DNA of 64,000 bases from Aristolochia californica (GCA_029961685.1 JARWKL010000010.1:18745931-18809930), one strand, 5' to 3'; counted from the first letter of the stretch, positions 36,169-48,955 are shown. Notes: a model not told the origin generated them from the sequence alone. Made by a program: numbers and translations.

Positions 36169-37180
36169 ATGTGGCAAGATCAAGAGATTCCATCATCCGG
36201 TATTCTGAATCTGCAAATGCAAGAATTAATGGGGGAGATGAGACGGATGATGAGGGAGGAGTTATAATGGACAAAAAATGAAACACAACGAGTGCAATCA
36301 TCATTTGTGCCGAATATCCCAAGGAGGAACAAGTTGTACCGAAGGGAAGTTGAGGATATGGGTGAATTTTATGATTTCGAGGAGTCTGGTAGGATGTCAA
36401 TGGCCAGTCATAGGAGATATGACCGGAATCAAGAAGCTAGGAACCGGGTAGATCAAAACTTGGGAAATATCAAGATGAAAATTCCAGTGTTTCAAGGCAG
36501 AAGTGATCCTGAAGCGTACCTCAAGTGGGAAAGGAAGATGGAGTTGGTTTTCGATTGTCAAGAAGGTAAAACTCGATTCAATTTACTGATTATGCTATTG
36601 TGTGGTGGGAATATCCTATTGAAAGGGAGAATATCCTATTGAAAATTGGGATGAGATGAAGAAAGTGATGAGAGGACGATATGTGCCAAGACATTACTAC
36701 CGGGATCTATACCTCAAGTTGCAAGGTCTCTATCAAGGTAACCGAAGCGTTTATGATTATAATAAAGAGATGGAGATGGCTATGATTAGAGCCAATGTGA
36801 AGGAGGATCGAGACGCGACAATGGCCAGATTTTTTAATGGTTTAAACCGAGAGATTACTAATGCAATCGAGATATACATAAACGATTATGTGGAATTGGA
36901 AGATTTGGTGGATATGGCAATCACAGTTGAGAGACAACTCAAGAGAAGTGGTACAAGTCCAAGACCACAGAATTCAAGTACAACACCTTGGAGGTCAAGC
37001 TACCCAAATAAAGAAGAAACTTCATCCACCTTCAAGGCCAAACGAGAGCCCAAAACAGTCACCACTACCAAGGATTCTCAAGGTAAATTATCCCCTATTT
37101 TGACTCATTATAGTTAGATTGCATGTTGCAAATGTCAGGGGATAGGACACATAGCTAGCCAATGTCCAAACAAGCAAGTT
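36169..37180 (+). pseudogene. Broken Ty3/gypsy gag (capsid and zinc knuckle)
   Basis: Gag would form the virus-like particle of the element. The start chosen is ATG at 36169 (MWQDQEIPSSG), which is in frame with the later NIKMKIPVFQGRSDPEAYLK capsid text at about 36,466-36,525. Breaks: an in-frame TAA at 36265-36267; lost codons and frame change after FDCQEG (about 36,562-36,580); a 20-bp tandem duplication (36609-36628 repeated at 36629-36648) that shifts frame again; and a TAG at 37115-37117 just before the zinc knuckle. The retained capsid C-terminal half (36,656-37,000) has the typical HYYRDLY, EMEMAMIRANV, DATMARFFNGLNREI and VELEDLVDMAI text. The knuckle CCKC-QGIG-H-IASQ-C (CX2CX4HX4C) is at about 37,124-37,165. 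No functional product is expected. Confidence 0.9.
36609..36648 (+). repeat. 20-bp tandem duplication that shifts the gag frame
   Basis: Two adjacent copies of gaatatcctattgaaaggga, offset 20. The second is partly diverged at its end. Twenty is not a multiple of three, so the reading frame changes here. Confidence 0.88.
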
Positions 37181-37689
37181 ATGATGATCCAAGAAAATGT
37201 TGAAATTGATTCGGAAGATGAAGCTGATCTAGATAGCATGCCACCATTGGAGGACGCTCCTAGCAGAGTTGAGGAGTTACGAGAAGATAATGGTGACATG
37301 CTTGAACTAGTCGCACAAGGTGCCTTAAGCTTGACAGCTAAAGAAGAGGAAGTAGAAGTATTGCGGAAGAATATCTTTCACACTCACTGCCACGTGAAAG
37401 AAGAGGTTGTTGTACCGTTACAAATTGATAAATATGAGGATGAGGTATTGTGTGATGTGGTACCAATACAAGTTGGACATCTCCTCTTAGGAAGATCAAG
37501 GCAATTTGACAAATGTGTGCAACATGACGGTTTCACCAACAAGTACTCATTTAAGCTCAATCAGAAATCAATCACTCTATTTCTGATGACACCTAAACAA
37601 GTATATGAGTATCAAGTGAGGGTGCAACAATTGAGAAAGATCGACCATGGTGAGGATTTGAGGACAAATCCATCTCAAGAGGGGGGGAA
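37181..37689 (+). pseudogene. Protease and pol remnant, active site and RT to integrase deleted
   Basis: Open in the same frame as the zinc knuckle. An acidic linker (DSEDEADLDSMPPLED) is followed by the start of the retropepsin-like region (RKNIFHTHCHVKEE). The text then jumps to its C-terminal part (DKYEDEVLCDVVPI, HLLLGR, HDGFTNKYSF). The catalytic DTG/DGG-type segment expected between them is missing, apparently as an in-frame loss of some tens of codons. After LTPKQVYE-like text (here MTPKQVYEYQVR) the frame joins KIDHGEDLRTNPSQEGGND, which I recognise as the usual last residues of such pol proteins. RT, RNase H and integrase are thus removed in one deletion. The frame then runs on into the 3' LTR and stops at 37873. 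It is not expected to be functional. Confidence 0.85.
37677..37689 (+). other. Polypurine tract
   Basis: AAGAGGGGGGGAA lies directly before the TG of the 3' LTR. This is the standard primer site for plus-strand DNA synthesis in LTR retrotransposons. It lies inside the codons for the last pol residues. Confidence 0.9.
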
Positions 37690-38332
37690 TGATAAGGACC
37701 AAGGTTGGTTTTACACTGTTATATTGTGGGACCCACCATGGAGCCACAAGCTAGTGGGACCTACCCACAAGGGTTGGTTTTACACTGTTATATTGTGGGA
37801 CCCACCATGGAGGTACAAGCTAGTTGGACCCACCAAGCGATCTCGTGGGACCCACAAGGATAACCACGTGTAGGCAGCTTATCTTAGAAGATGTCGTGGA
37901 ATCCACCACAATATCCACGAGTTGGTAGCTTATCTAAAAAGATCATGTTGAAATTAAATTAGGTTTCTATTTTTAGCCAAGTTACTTAAGTTTTCCTTTA
38001 ATTGGATGTAATTAGGGGTAGAGATTTATTTACCTAGATTCTACCACGTCCACCATTACAAATAGAAGACTTGTACAAGGATTAAAAAACCTTTGATCAT
38101 TATTGATATTGTGTGAGTTATTCAATTTTTCCAAACTTATCAAGGTTTTCCTTGTGGCGTTCAATATTGACTTATCAAACGGATTTCCATCCCCGTTTTT
38201 AGCGTCTTCACCATACCAAGGTTCTTGCTTTGCTAAGCAACGGGTCGCGGTTTCCATCCAAACTTGAAAGGTCATGGGGGCAATTACCAGATTTGGTATC
38301 TAGTTTCATCACAGGTTGACTGGTTCGTACTA
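37690..38332 (+). repeat. 3' LTR (643 bp, more complete copy)
   Basis: Starts TGATAAGGACC and ends TTCGTACTA (the CA end mutated to TA). It has two tandem copies of a section of about 68 bp (ggttggttttacactg ... acaag) near its start, also present in the 5' LTR and therefore ancestral. ATTACAAATAG at 38054-38064 followed by aagacttgtacaagg is the best TATA-like candidate for the promoter. Confidence 0.92.
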
Positions 38333-38337
38333 ATCTA
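38333..38337 (+). repeat. Target site duplication, right copy (ATCTA)
   Basis: Follows the 3' LTR end and continues into tgattgttaggtccgc, the normal family B text. Confidence 0.85.
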
Positions 38338-39579
38338 TGATTGTTAGGTCCGCTTTTTGTAAAATAGGCAAAAAGTGGGTTGTTTGGCTCTAGTAAATAT
38401 CCCACCACACATTAACTTGAGAATTTAATTTTTTTCTACTCTTAGAAGTTTTTGGATCATGAGGTCATTTGCATCTTCAACATGTTCCAGGCACGCATAT
38501 CCACCACATTTAAAATATGTTAGCATCAATTAGAAATCGCTTTCTTATAAAAGTCCACCTAGCTATTAGGGGTTGTACTAGTGGAATTTCCCAAACATGG
38601 ATAATAAAACTTTGGTATTAATTTTCGTGCGTGAAATAATTTTCTTCACTTACATTAATTATAGTTTTTAATTTTTTGCATACATAACCTCTAAAATTTT
38701 CATTTTTTTGTGATCTATTTTCCTTATCGTTTTGTTTACGAGAAAAATGGGAGAGTGAAAACTCAAGTTTGGATTTGACAAAAAATTGAACATCCAAAAT
38801 GGAAATGCACAAATGCTGAGATAGATAATTCCAAAAAGTATCTGTGATTTTTAAGGATTGTAAACTCTGTTAGTTTTTTATATATTAGGTATTAGGTTTA
38901 GCAATTGTCGGAAGAGGAGGGGGGAATTTTAACTCAGTGTTGACTCCCAAACAATAAGTAATTTCTAAAAAAAGTTATAGTCATTACACATCACTAATCG
39001 ATCAAAACATTTATGATGACGTTTGATTTTTAGGTCCGCTTTTTGAAAAATAGGCAAAAACCAAGTTGTTTGGCTCTGGTAAATATCCCAACGCACGTTA
39101 ACTTGAGAATTTAAATTTTTCTACTCCTAGAAATTTTTGGATCATTTGGTCATTTGCATCTTCAACATGTTTCAGAATGCATATCCACGACATTTACAAC
39201 ATGTTAGGATCAATTAGAAATCTCTTTCTTATAAAAATCCACCAAGCTATTAGGGGTTGTACTAGTGGAATTTCCCAAACATGGATAACAAAACTTTGGT
39301 GTTCATTTTTAGTGCGTCAAATAGTTTTATTCACTTATATTTATTATAGTTTTCAATTTTTTGCATACATAAACTCTAAAATTTTCATTTTGTTGTGATC
39401 TATTTGCTTTATCTTTTGGTTTACGAGAAAAATGGTGAGTGAAAACTCAAGTTTGGATTGTAAAAAAAATTGAACATCCAAAATGGAAATGCACAAATGT
39501 TGAAAGAGATAATTCCAAAAAGTATCTTTGGTTTTTTAAGGATTGTAAACTCTTATAGTTTTTTATATATTAGTTTTTG

Positions 39580-39642
39580 CAATCATCGAAAGAGACACAG
39601 GGGGGGGGGGAGGCAATCATCGAAAGAGACGCAGGGGGGGGG
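39580..39642 (+). repeat. Short tandem duplication of the G-rich box in a B unit
   Basis: gcaatcatcgaaagagac-cag plus a G run occurs twice in a row: G11 at 39600-39610, then aggcaatcatcgaaagag and G9 at 39634-39642. This lengthens the unit to about 720 bp. Confidence 0.85.
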
Positions 39643-42600
39643 CATTTTTAACAGAGTGTTGACTCTCAAACCATAAGTCATTTCTAAAAAAAATTATAGC
39701 CGTTACACATCATTAATCGATCAAAACATTTTTGATCATCTATGACTGTTAGGTCCGCTTTTTGTAAAATAGGCAAAAAGAGGGTTGTTTGGCTCTAGTT
39801 ATTATTCCACCGCACGTTAACTTGATAATTTATTTTTTTCTACTCCTTAAAATTTTTGGATCATTAGGTCATTTGCATCTTCAACATGTGTCAGGCATGC
39901 ATATCCACCACATTTAAAACATGTTAGGATCAATTAGAAATCTCTTTCATATTAAATTTCTCCAAGCTATATAGGGGTTGTACTAATGGAATTTCCAAAA
40001 CATCAATAACAAAACTTTTGTGTTCATTTTTAGTGCAAGAATTAATTGTCTTCACTTACATCTAGTATAATTTTCAATTTTTGACATATATAAACTAGAA
40101 AATTTTCGTTTTTTTGTGATCTATTTGCCTTATCTTTTTGTTTATGAGAAAAAATGGTAGAGTGAAAACTCATGTTTGGATTTGAAAAAAAATTGAAAAT
40201 CCAAAATGGAAATGCACAAATGCTGAGAGAGATATTTCCAAAAAGTATCTGTGATTTTAATGATTGTAAACTCTTTAAGTTTTATATGTATCAAGTGTTG
40301 TAATCATCAGAAGAGGAGGATAAGGTATTTTTTACTGAGAGTTGACTCCCAAACCATAAGTCATATCTAACAAAAATTATAGCTGTTACACAACATTAAT
40401 CTATCAAAACAATTATGATGATATATGATTGTGCAGTTCGCATTTTGTAAAATAGGCAAAACGTGGGTTGTTTGTCTCTGGTAAATATCCCACTGCACGT
40501 TAACTTGAGAATTTAATTTTTTCAACTCGAAATTTTTGGACCATTAGGTCATTTTCATCTTCAACATGTATCAGGCATGCATATCCACCACATTTAAAAT
40601 AAGATAGGATCAATTAGAAATCTCTTTCATGTAAAATTTCACCAAGCTATTATGGGTTGTACTAGTAGAATTTCCCAAACATGGATAACAAAACTTTGCT
40701 TTTCATTTTTAGTGCGTGAAATAATTTTCTTCACTTACATTTATTAAAGTTTTTGATTTTTTGCAAACATAAACTCAAAAATTTACATTTTGTTGTGAGT
40801 TTTTTGCCGTATCTTTTTTTTTTATGACAATATTGGGAGAGTGAAAACTCAAGTTTGGATTTGAAAAAAAAAATTAACATCCCAAATGGAAATGCACAAA
40901 TGCTGAGAGAGATTATTACATAAAGTATCTGTGATTTTTAAGGATTATAAACTCTTCTATTTTTTTATATATTTAGTTTTGCAATCATCAGAAGAATGGG
41001 CGAGGCATTTTTAACTGAGTGTTGACTCCCAAACCATAAGTCATTTCTAACAAAAATTATAGGCGTTACACATCATTAATCGATCAAAACATTTATAATG
41101 ATCTATGATTGTTAGGTCCGCTTTTCTGTAAAATAGGCAAAAAAGTGGGTTGTTTGGCTCAGGTAAATATCCCACCGCTTGTTAACTTGAGAATTTAATT
41201 TTTTCTTCTCCTTGAAATTTTTGGTTCATTAGGTCATTTGCATCTTCAACATGATTCAGGCATGCATGTCCACTACATTTAAAACATGTTAGGATCAATT
41301 AGAAATCTCTTTCTTATAAAATTCCACCAAGCTATTAGGGGTTGTACTAGTGAAATTTCCCAAGTGTGGATAACAAAACTTTGGTGTTCATTTTTAGTGC
41401 GTGAAATAATTTTCTTCACTTACATTTATTATAGTTTTAAATTTTTGCCTACATAAACTCTAAAATTTTCATTTTGTTGTGATCTATTTGCCTTATCTTT
41501 TTGTTTGCAAGAAAAATTGGGGAGTGAAAACTCAAGTTTGGATTTGAAAAATAATTGAACATCCAAAATGGAAATGCACAAATGCTGATAGAGATAATTC
41601 CAAAAAGTATCTGTGATTTTTACGGATTGTAAACTCTTTTAGTTTTTTATATATTGGGTTTTGCAATCATCGGAAGAGGGGGCGAGGCATTTGTAACTAA
41701 GTGTTGGCTCTCAAACCATAAGTAATTCTAACAAAAATTATAGTAGTTAGAAATTTTTAATCGATGAAAACATTTACGACGATCTACGATTGTGAGGTCC
41801 GCTTTTTGTAAAATAGGCAAAAAGTGGGTTGTTTGGCTCTAGTTTGAGAATTTAATTTTTTTTCTACTCCTTGAAATTTTTGGATCACTAAGTCATTTGC
41901 ATCTTCAACATGTTTCTGGCATGCATATCCACCACATTGAAAACATGTTAGGATCAATTAGAAATCTCTTTCTTACACAATTCCACCAAGCTATTTGAGG
42001 TCGTACTAGTGGAATTTCCTAATCATGGATAACAAAACTTTGGTGTTCATTTTTAGTGCATGAAATAATTTTCATCTCTTACATTTATTATAGTTTTCAA
42101 TTTTTTGCGAACATAAAGTCTAAAATTTTCAATTTGTTGTGATCTATTTGCGTTATCTTTTTGTATACGAGAAAAATGGGAGAGTGAAAACTCAAGTTTG
42201 GATTTGAAAAAAAATTGAACATCCAAAACGGAAATGCACAAATGCTAAGAGAGATAATTCCAAAAAGTATTTGTGATTTTTAAGGATTTTAAACTCTTAT
42301 AGTATTTTATATATTAGGTTTTGCAATCATCGGAAGAGGGGGAAGGAGGCATTTTTAACCGAGTCTTGACTCCCAAACAATAAGTCATTTATCACAAAAA
42401 TTATTGCTGTTACACATCATTAATCGATCAAAATATTTACGATGATCTATGATTGTTAGGTCCGCTTTTTTTAAAATAGGCAAAAGTGGGATGTTTGGCT
42501 CAGGTAAATATCCCAACGCATGTTAACTTGACAATTTTATTTTTTCAACTCCTCGAAATTTTAGGATCATTAGGTCATTTGCATCTTCCACATGTTTCTG

Positions 42601-44326
42601 GCATGCATATCCACCACATTTAAAACATGTTAGCATCAATTAGAAATCTCTTTCTTCTAAAATTACGCCAAGCTATTAGGGGTTGTACTAGTGGAATTTC
42701 TCAAACATGGATAACAAAACTTTGGTGTTCATTTTTAGTGCATGAAAAAATTTTCTTCACTTACATTTATTTTATTTTTCAATTGTTTGCTCACATAAAC
42801 TCTAAAATTTTTATTTTGCTCTGATCTATTTGCCTTAACTTTTGGTTTACGAGAAACAAGAGAGAGTGAAAACAAAAGTTTGGATTTGAAAAAAAATTGA
42901 ACATCCAAAATGGAAAAACTCAAATACTGAGAGAGATAATTCAAAAAAGTATCTGTGATTTTTAAGAATTGTAAACTCTTTTTGTTTTTTATATATTAAG
43001 TTTTGCAATCATCGAAAGAGGGCGGGTGAGGCATTTTTAACTGAGTGTTGAATCCCAAACCAAGTATAAATTCTAACAAAAATTATAGCCGTTACACATC
43101 ATTAATCGATCAAAATATTTATGATGATGTATGATTGTTAGGTCCGCTTTTTGTAAAATTGGCAAAAAGGGGGTTGTTTGTTCTGGTAAATATCCCACCG
43201 CACTTTAACTTGAAATTTCCTTTTTCAGGAATGCTTATCCACCACATTTAAAACATGTTCGGATCAATTACAAATCTCTTACTAATAAAATTCCACCAAG
43301 CAATTAGGGGTTGTACAAGTAGAATTTCCCAAACATGGATAACAAAACTTTGGTGTTCATTTTTAGTGCGTGAAATAATTTTCTTCACTTACATTTATTG
43401 TAGTTTTCAATATTTTGCAAACAAAAACTCAAAAAATTTCATATTCTTGTGACTATTTGCCTTATCATTTTTATTATGGGAAATATGGGAGAGTGAAAAC
43501 TAAAAATTGGATTTGAAAAAAAATAGAACATCCAAAAAGGAAATGCAAAAATGCTGAGAGAGATAATTCCTCAAAGTATCTGCGATTTTTAAGGATTATA
43601 AACTCGTTTCAATATTTTACATATTAGGTTTTGTAATCATCGGAAGAGGGGGGCGAGGTATTTTTAACTGAGTGTTGACTTCCAAACCATAAGTCATTTC
43701 TAACAAAAATTATAGCCGTTACACATCATTAATCGATCAAAACAGCTGTGACGATATATGATTGTTAAGTTCTGTTTTTCTTAATTAGGCAAAAAGTGGG
43801 TTGTTTGGCTCTGGTAAATATCCCACCGCACATTAACTTGAAAATTAAATTTTTTCTACTCCTTTAAATTTTAGGATCATTAGATCATTTGCAGCTTCAA
43901 CATGTATCAGGCATGCATATCCACCACATGTAAAACATGTTAGGATCAATTACAAATCTTTTTCTTATAAAATTCCACCAAGCAATTAGGGGTAGTACTA
44001 GTGGAATTTCCCAAAATGGATAACAAAACTTTGGTTTTAGTTTTTAGTGCATAAAATAATTTTCTTCACTTACATTTATTATTGTTTTCAATTTTTTGCA
44101 TACATAAACTCTAAATTTTCATTTTGTTGTGATCTATTTGCCTTATCTTTTTTTTACGAGAATAATGGGAGAGTGAAAACTCAAGTTTGGATTTGAAAAA
44201 AAATTGAACATCCAAAATGGAAATGTACAATTTCTGAGAGAGATAATTCCAAAATTTTTGTGTGATTTTTAAGGATTTTAAACTCTTTTAGTGTTTAATA
44301 TATTGGGTTTTGCAATCATTGGAAGA

Positions 44327-44339
44327 GGGGGGGGGGGGG
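44327..44339 (+). repeat. G13 tract in a B unit
   Basis: The slot ggaaga-G(n)-cgaggcattttt, normally five or six G, is expanded to 13 here. Confidence 0.9.
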
Positions 44340-45914
44340 CGAGGCATTTTTAACTGAGTGTTGACTCCCAAAGCATAAGTCATTTCTTACAAAAATTATA
44401 GCCTTTACACATCATTAATTGATCAAAACATTTACAATGATCTATTATTGTTAGGTCCGCTTTTTGTAAATAGGCAAAGAGTGGGTTATTGACCTTTGAT
44501 AAATATTCCACTGCACGTTAATTTGAGAATTTAATTTTTCCTACTCCTTGAAATTTTTGGATCATTAGGTGATTTGCTTCTTCAACATGTTTTAGGCATA
44601 CATATCCACCACATTTAAAACATGTTAGGATCACTCAGAAATCTCTTTCTTATAAAATTCCACCAAGCTAATAGGTTGTACTAGTGGAATTTCCCAAACA
44701 TGGATGACAAAACTTTGGTGTTCATTTTTAGTGCATGAAATAATTTTCTTCACATACATTTATTATAGTTTTCAATTTTTTGCATACATAAACTTAAAAT
44801 TTTTCATTTTGTTGTGATCTTTTGCCTTATATCTTTTTTGTTTACGAGAACAATGGGAGAGTGAAAACTCAAGTTTGGATTTGGAAAAAAATTGAACAAC
44901 CAAAATGGAAATGCACAAATGCTGAGAGAGATATTTCCTAAAACTATCTGTGATTTTTAAGAATCGTAAACTCTTTTAGTTTTTTATATCTTAGGTTTTG
45001 CAATCATCGGAAGATAGGGTGTGAGGCATTTTTAACTGAGTGTTGACTCCCAAACCATAAGTCATTTCTAACAAAAATTATACCTGTTACACATCCTTAA
45101 TCGATCAATACATTTACACTGATCAATGATCTTTAGGTCCACTTTTTGTAAAATAGGCAAAAAGTGTGTTGTTTGGCTCACGTAAATATCCCTCCGCACA
45201 TTAACTTTAGAATTTAATTTCATATTCTCCTTGAATTTTTTGGATCATTAGGTCATTTGCATCTTGAACATGTTTCATGCATGCATATCCACCATATTTA
45301 AAACATGTTAGGATCAATTAGAAATCTCTTTCTTATAAAATTCCACCAAGCTATTAGGGAATGTACTTGTGGAATTTCCCAAACATGGATCACAAAACTT
45401 TGGTGTTCATTTTTAGTGCTTGAAATAATTTTATTTTCTAATATTTATTATAGTTTAAATTTTTTTTTTGTTGTGATCTATTTGCCTTATCTTTTTGTTT
45501 ACGAGAAAAATTGTAGAGTGAAAATTCAAGTAAGGATTTGAAAAAAACATTGATCTTCGAAAATGGAAATGCACAAATCCTGAGAGAGATATTTTCAAAA
45601 AGTGTCTGTGATTTTTAAGGATTGTAAACTTGTTTAGTTTTTTATATATAAGGTTTCGTAATCATTAGAAAAAGGGGTGGCGAGGTATTTTTAACTTAGT
45701 GTTGACTCCCAAACCATAAGTCATTTCTAACAAAAATTATAACCATTACACATCATTAATCGATCAATAAATTTACGATAATCTATGATTGTGAGGTCCA
45801 CTTTTTTTAATAAGGCAAAAAGTGGGTTGTTGGACTCTGGTAAATATTCCACTGCATGTTAACTTGAGAATTTAATTTTTCTTACTCCAAGAAATTTTTA
45901 GATGATTAGGTCAT

Positions 45915-45930
45915 TTGCATCTGCTTCACT
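45915..45930 (+). other. Deletion junction in a B unit (about 160 bp lost)
   Basis: tcatttgcatct joins gcttcacttacatttatt directly, so the palindrome and ACTAGT blocks are missing. Marker spacing is 518 instead of about 680. Confidence 0.8.
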
Positions 45931-46149
45931 TACATTTATTATAGTTTTCAATTTTTTGCATATATAAACTCTAAAATTTTCATTTTGTTGTGATCTATTT
46001 GCCTTATCTTTTTGTTTATGAGAAAAAATGGAGAGTGAAAACTCAAGTTTGGATTTGAAAAAAAATTGAACATCCAAAATGGAAATGCACAAATGATGAG
46101 AGAGATAATTCCAAAAAGTAACTGTGATTTTTCAGGATTGTAAACTCCT

Positions 46150-47480
46150 TTAGTTTTTTATATATAAGGTTTTCCAATGATCAGAAGAGGTGGGAGGGGG
46201 GGGGGGGGGGGGGGGGGGGGGGTGTTGACTCCCACGCCATAAGTCATTTCTAACAAAAATTAATTTGTTACACATCATTAATTGATCAAAACATTTACGA
46301 TGATCTATGATTGTTTGGCTCTGGTAAATATCCCACCTCACATTAACTTGAGATTTTAATATTTTCTACTCCTTGAAATTTTTGGACCATTAGGTCATTT
46401 ACATCTTCAACATGTTTCAGGCATGCATATCCATCACATTTAAAAGATGTTAGGAACAACTAGAAATCTCTTTCTTATAAAATTCCACCAGCTCTTAGGG
46501 GTTGTACTGCTGGAATTTCCCAAACATGGATACCAAAAATTTGGTGTTCATTTTTTGTGCATGAAATAATTTTCTTCACTTACATTTATTATAGTTTTCA
46601 ATTTTTTTCATATATAAACTCAAAAATTTTCATTTTGTTGTGATCTAATTGCCATATCTTTTTGTTTACGAGAAAAATGGGAGAGTGAAAACTCAAGTTT
46701 GGATTTGAAAAAAACTTGAAAATCTAAAATGGGAATGCAAGAATGCTGAGAGAGATCATTCCAAAAATTATCTGTGATTTTTAAGTATTGTAAACTTCTT
46801 TAGTTTTTTATTAAATAGGTTTTGCTATCATCGGAAGAGGGGGGACGAGTCATTTTTAAGTGAGTGTTGACTCCCAAACCATAAGTCATTTCTAACAAAA
46901 ATTATAGCCATTACACACCATTAAACATCAAAACATTTACGATGATCTATGATTGTTAGGTCAGCTTTTTTTAAAATAAGTAAAAAGTGGGTTGTTTGCC
47001 TCTGGTAAATATCCCACCGAATGTTAACTTGGAAATTTAATATTTTGTTCTCATTGAAATTTTTGAATCATTTGGTCATATAGCGTCTTCAAAATGTTTG
47101 AGGCATGGCTTTCCACCACATTTAAAACATGTTAGGATCAATTAGAAATCTCTTTCTTATAAAATTCCACCGAAGTATTACAGGTTGTGCTAGTGGAATT
47201 TCCCCATGGATAATGAAACTTTGGTGTTCATTTTTAGTGTGTGAAATAATTTTCTTCACTTAAATTTATTATAGTTTTTAATTTTTTGCATACATAAACT
47301 CTAAAAATTTCATATTCTTGTGATCTATTTGCCTTATCTTTTTTATTGCGAGAAAAAGGGGAGAATGAAAACTCAGGTTTGGATTTTAAAAAAAATTGAA
47401 CATCCAAAATGGAAATGCACAAATGCTGAGAGAGATATTTCCAAAAAATATCTGTGATATTTAAGGATTGTAAACTCTTT
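46150..47480 (+). repeat. Higher-order repeat block H4, copy 1 (B)
   Basis: Two units whose private variants recur about 5,165 bp downstream: ttgagattttaat, tttggaccattagg, ccagct-ttaggg, catggataccaaaa, tcattttttgtgc; then ttaacttgg-aa, ggcatggct-tccacc, gaa-tattac and cttgtgatctatttgcc after ttcatattc/ttcacattc. Confidence 0.75.
46196..46222 (+). repeat. G27 tract in a B unit
   Basis: Expansion at the B G-slot. The following cgaggcatttttaactgag is missing, so the tract runs directly into tgttgactccc. Confidence 0.9.
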
Positions 47481-48212
47481 TAGTTTTTTATATATTAGGT
47501 TTTGTAATAATCAAAAAAAGGGAGCGACTCATTTTTAACTTAGTGTTGACTCCCAAACCATAAGTCATTTCTAAAAAAACATTATAGCCATAACTCATCA
47601 TTAATTGATAAAAACATTTACGATGATCAATGATTGATAGGTCCGCTGTTTGTAAAAGAGGCAAAATGGGGGTTGTTTGGCTCTAGTAAATATCCCACAA
47701 CACGTTAACTTGAGAATTGAATTTTTTCGACTCGTTAAATTTTTTGGATCATTAGCTCATTTGCATCATCAACATGTTTCAGGCATGCATCTCCACCACA
47801 TTTAAAATATGTTAGGATCAATTATAAATCTCTTTCTTATAAAATTCCACCAAGCTATTAAGGGTTGTACTAGTGGAATTTCCCAAACAAGTATAAAAAA
47901 ACTGTGATGTTGATTTTTAGTGCGTGAAATAATTTTCTTAACTTACATTTATTATAGTTATATATTTTTTGCATACATAAACTCTAAAATCTTAATTTTT
48001 TTGTGATCTATTTGCCTTATCTTTTTGTTTACGAGAAAAATGAGAGAGTGAAAACTCAATTTTGGATTTGAAAAAAAATTTAAAATAAAAAATGTAAATG
48101 CACAAAGGCTGAGAGAGATAATTCCAAAAAGTATCTGTGATTTTTAAGGATTTTAAACTCTTTTAGTTTTTTTATATATTAGGTTTTGCTATCATCGGAA
48201 GAGTGGAGGAAA

Positions 48213-48238
48213 GGGGGGGGGGGGGGGGGGGGGGGGGG
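48213..48238 (+). repeat. G26 tract in a B unit
   Basis: Expansion at the same per-unit slot, following ggaagagtggaggaaa. Confidence 0.9.
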
Positions 48239-48939
48239 TGGATTGGTACTTTTTACCTAAGTGTTGACTCCCAAACCATAAGTCATTTCTAACAAACATT
48301 ATAGCCGTTACACATCATTAATCGATCAAAAAATTTACGATGATCTATGATTGTCAGATCAGCTTTTTGTAAAATAGGAAAAAAGTGGGTTGTTTGGCTC
48401 TGGTAAATATCCCACCGCATGTTAACTTGAGAATTTAATTTTTTCTTCTCCTTGAAATTTTTGGATCAATAGGTTATTTGCATCTTCAACATGTTTCAGG
48501 CATGCTTGTCAACTACATTTAAAACATGTTAGGATCAATTAGAAATCTCTTTCTTATAAAATTCCACCAAGCTATTAGGGGTTGTACTAGTGAAATTTGC
48601 CAAACGTGGATAGCAAAACTTTGGTGTTCATTTTTAGTGCGTGATATAATTTTCTTCTTTTATATTTATTATAGTTTTCTGTTTTTTGCATACATAAACT
48701 CTAAAATTTTCATTTTGTTATGATCTATTTGCCTAATCTTTTTGTTCTCGAGAAAAATGGAAGAGTGAAAACTCAAATTTGGATTTGAGAAAAAATTGAA
48801 CATCCAAAATGGAAATGAACATATGCTGAGAGAGATAATTCCAAAAACTATCTGTGATTTTTAAGGATTGTAAACTCCTTTAGTTTTTTATATATAAGGT
48901 TTTACAATCATCGGAAGAAGGGAGATGGGGAGAGGGGGG

Positions 48940-48955
48940 GGGGGCATTTTTTGTG
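48940..48955 (+). other. Large deletion junction in a B unit (about 360 bp lost)
   Basis: ggcattttt joins directly to gtgcgtgaaataattttc. Marker spacing is only about 318. Both ends normally carry cattttt (ggcatttttaac and gttcatttttagtgcg), so this fits a microhomology or slippage deletion of half a unit. Confidence 0.85.

Larger units (their letters stand above)
34706..38332 (+). mobile_element. Decayed Ty3/gypsy LTR retrotransposon, chromovirus-like, internally deleted
   Basis: Order: 5' LTR (34706-35083), initiator-Met-type primer binding site, about 1.07 kb leader, broken gag, protease remnant, last codons of pol, polypurine tract, 3' LTR (37690-38332), with 5-bp target duplications. 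At 3.63 kb it is well short of a full-length gypsy element. RT, RNase H and integrase are absent. The LTRs differ at about 30 of the first 315 aligned bases in my hand alignment, so the insertion is old. The gag sequence type (see the gag entry) resembles plant chromoviruses, possibly the CRM group found at centromeres. The diagnostic integrase C-terminus is missing, so clade assignment is tentative. It is non-autonomous, and its own promoter is probably lost. Confidence 0.93.

Noticed and set aside
38030..38408. Minus-strand frames across the 3' LTR and flanking B unit
   Set aside because: They lie antisense to a clear LTR and cross its end into the satellite. They match nothing I recognise.
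39177..39398. Plus-strand frames of about 65 codons recurring in B (MLGSIRNLFLIKFHQAI type)
   Set aside because: They overlap the recurring minus-strand frames on the other strand, are broken in most units, and are rich in Phe, Ile and Lys as expected from AT-rich non-coding DNA.
46150..46341. Minus-strand frame with a polyproline stretch
   Set aside because: The prolines are the complement of the G27 homopolymer, so it is not a protein feature.
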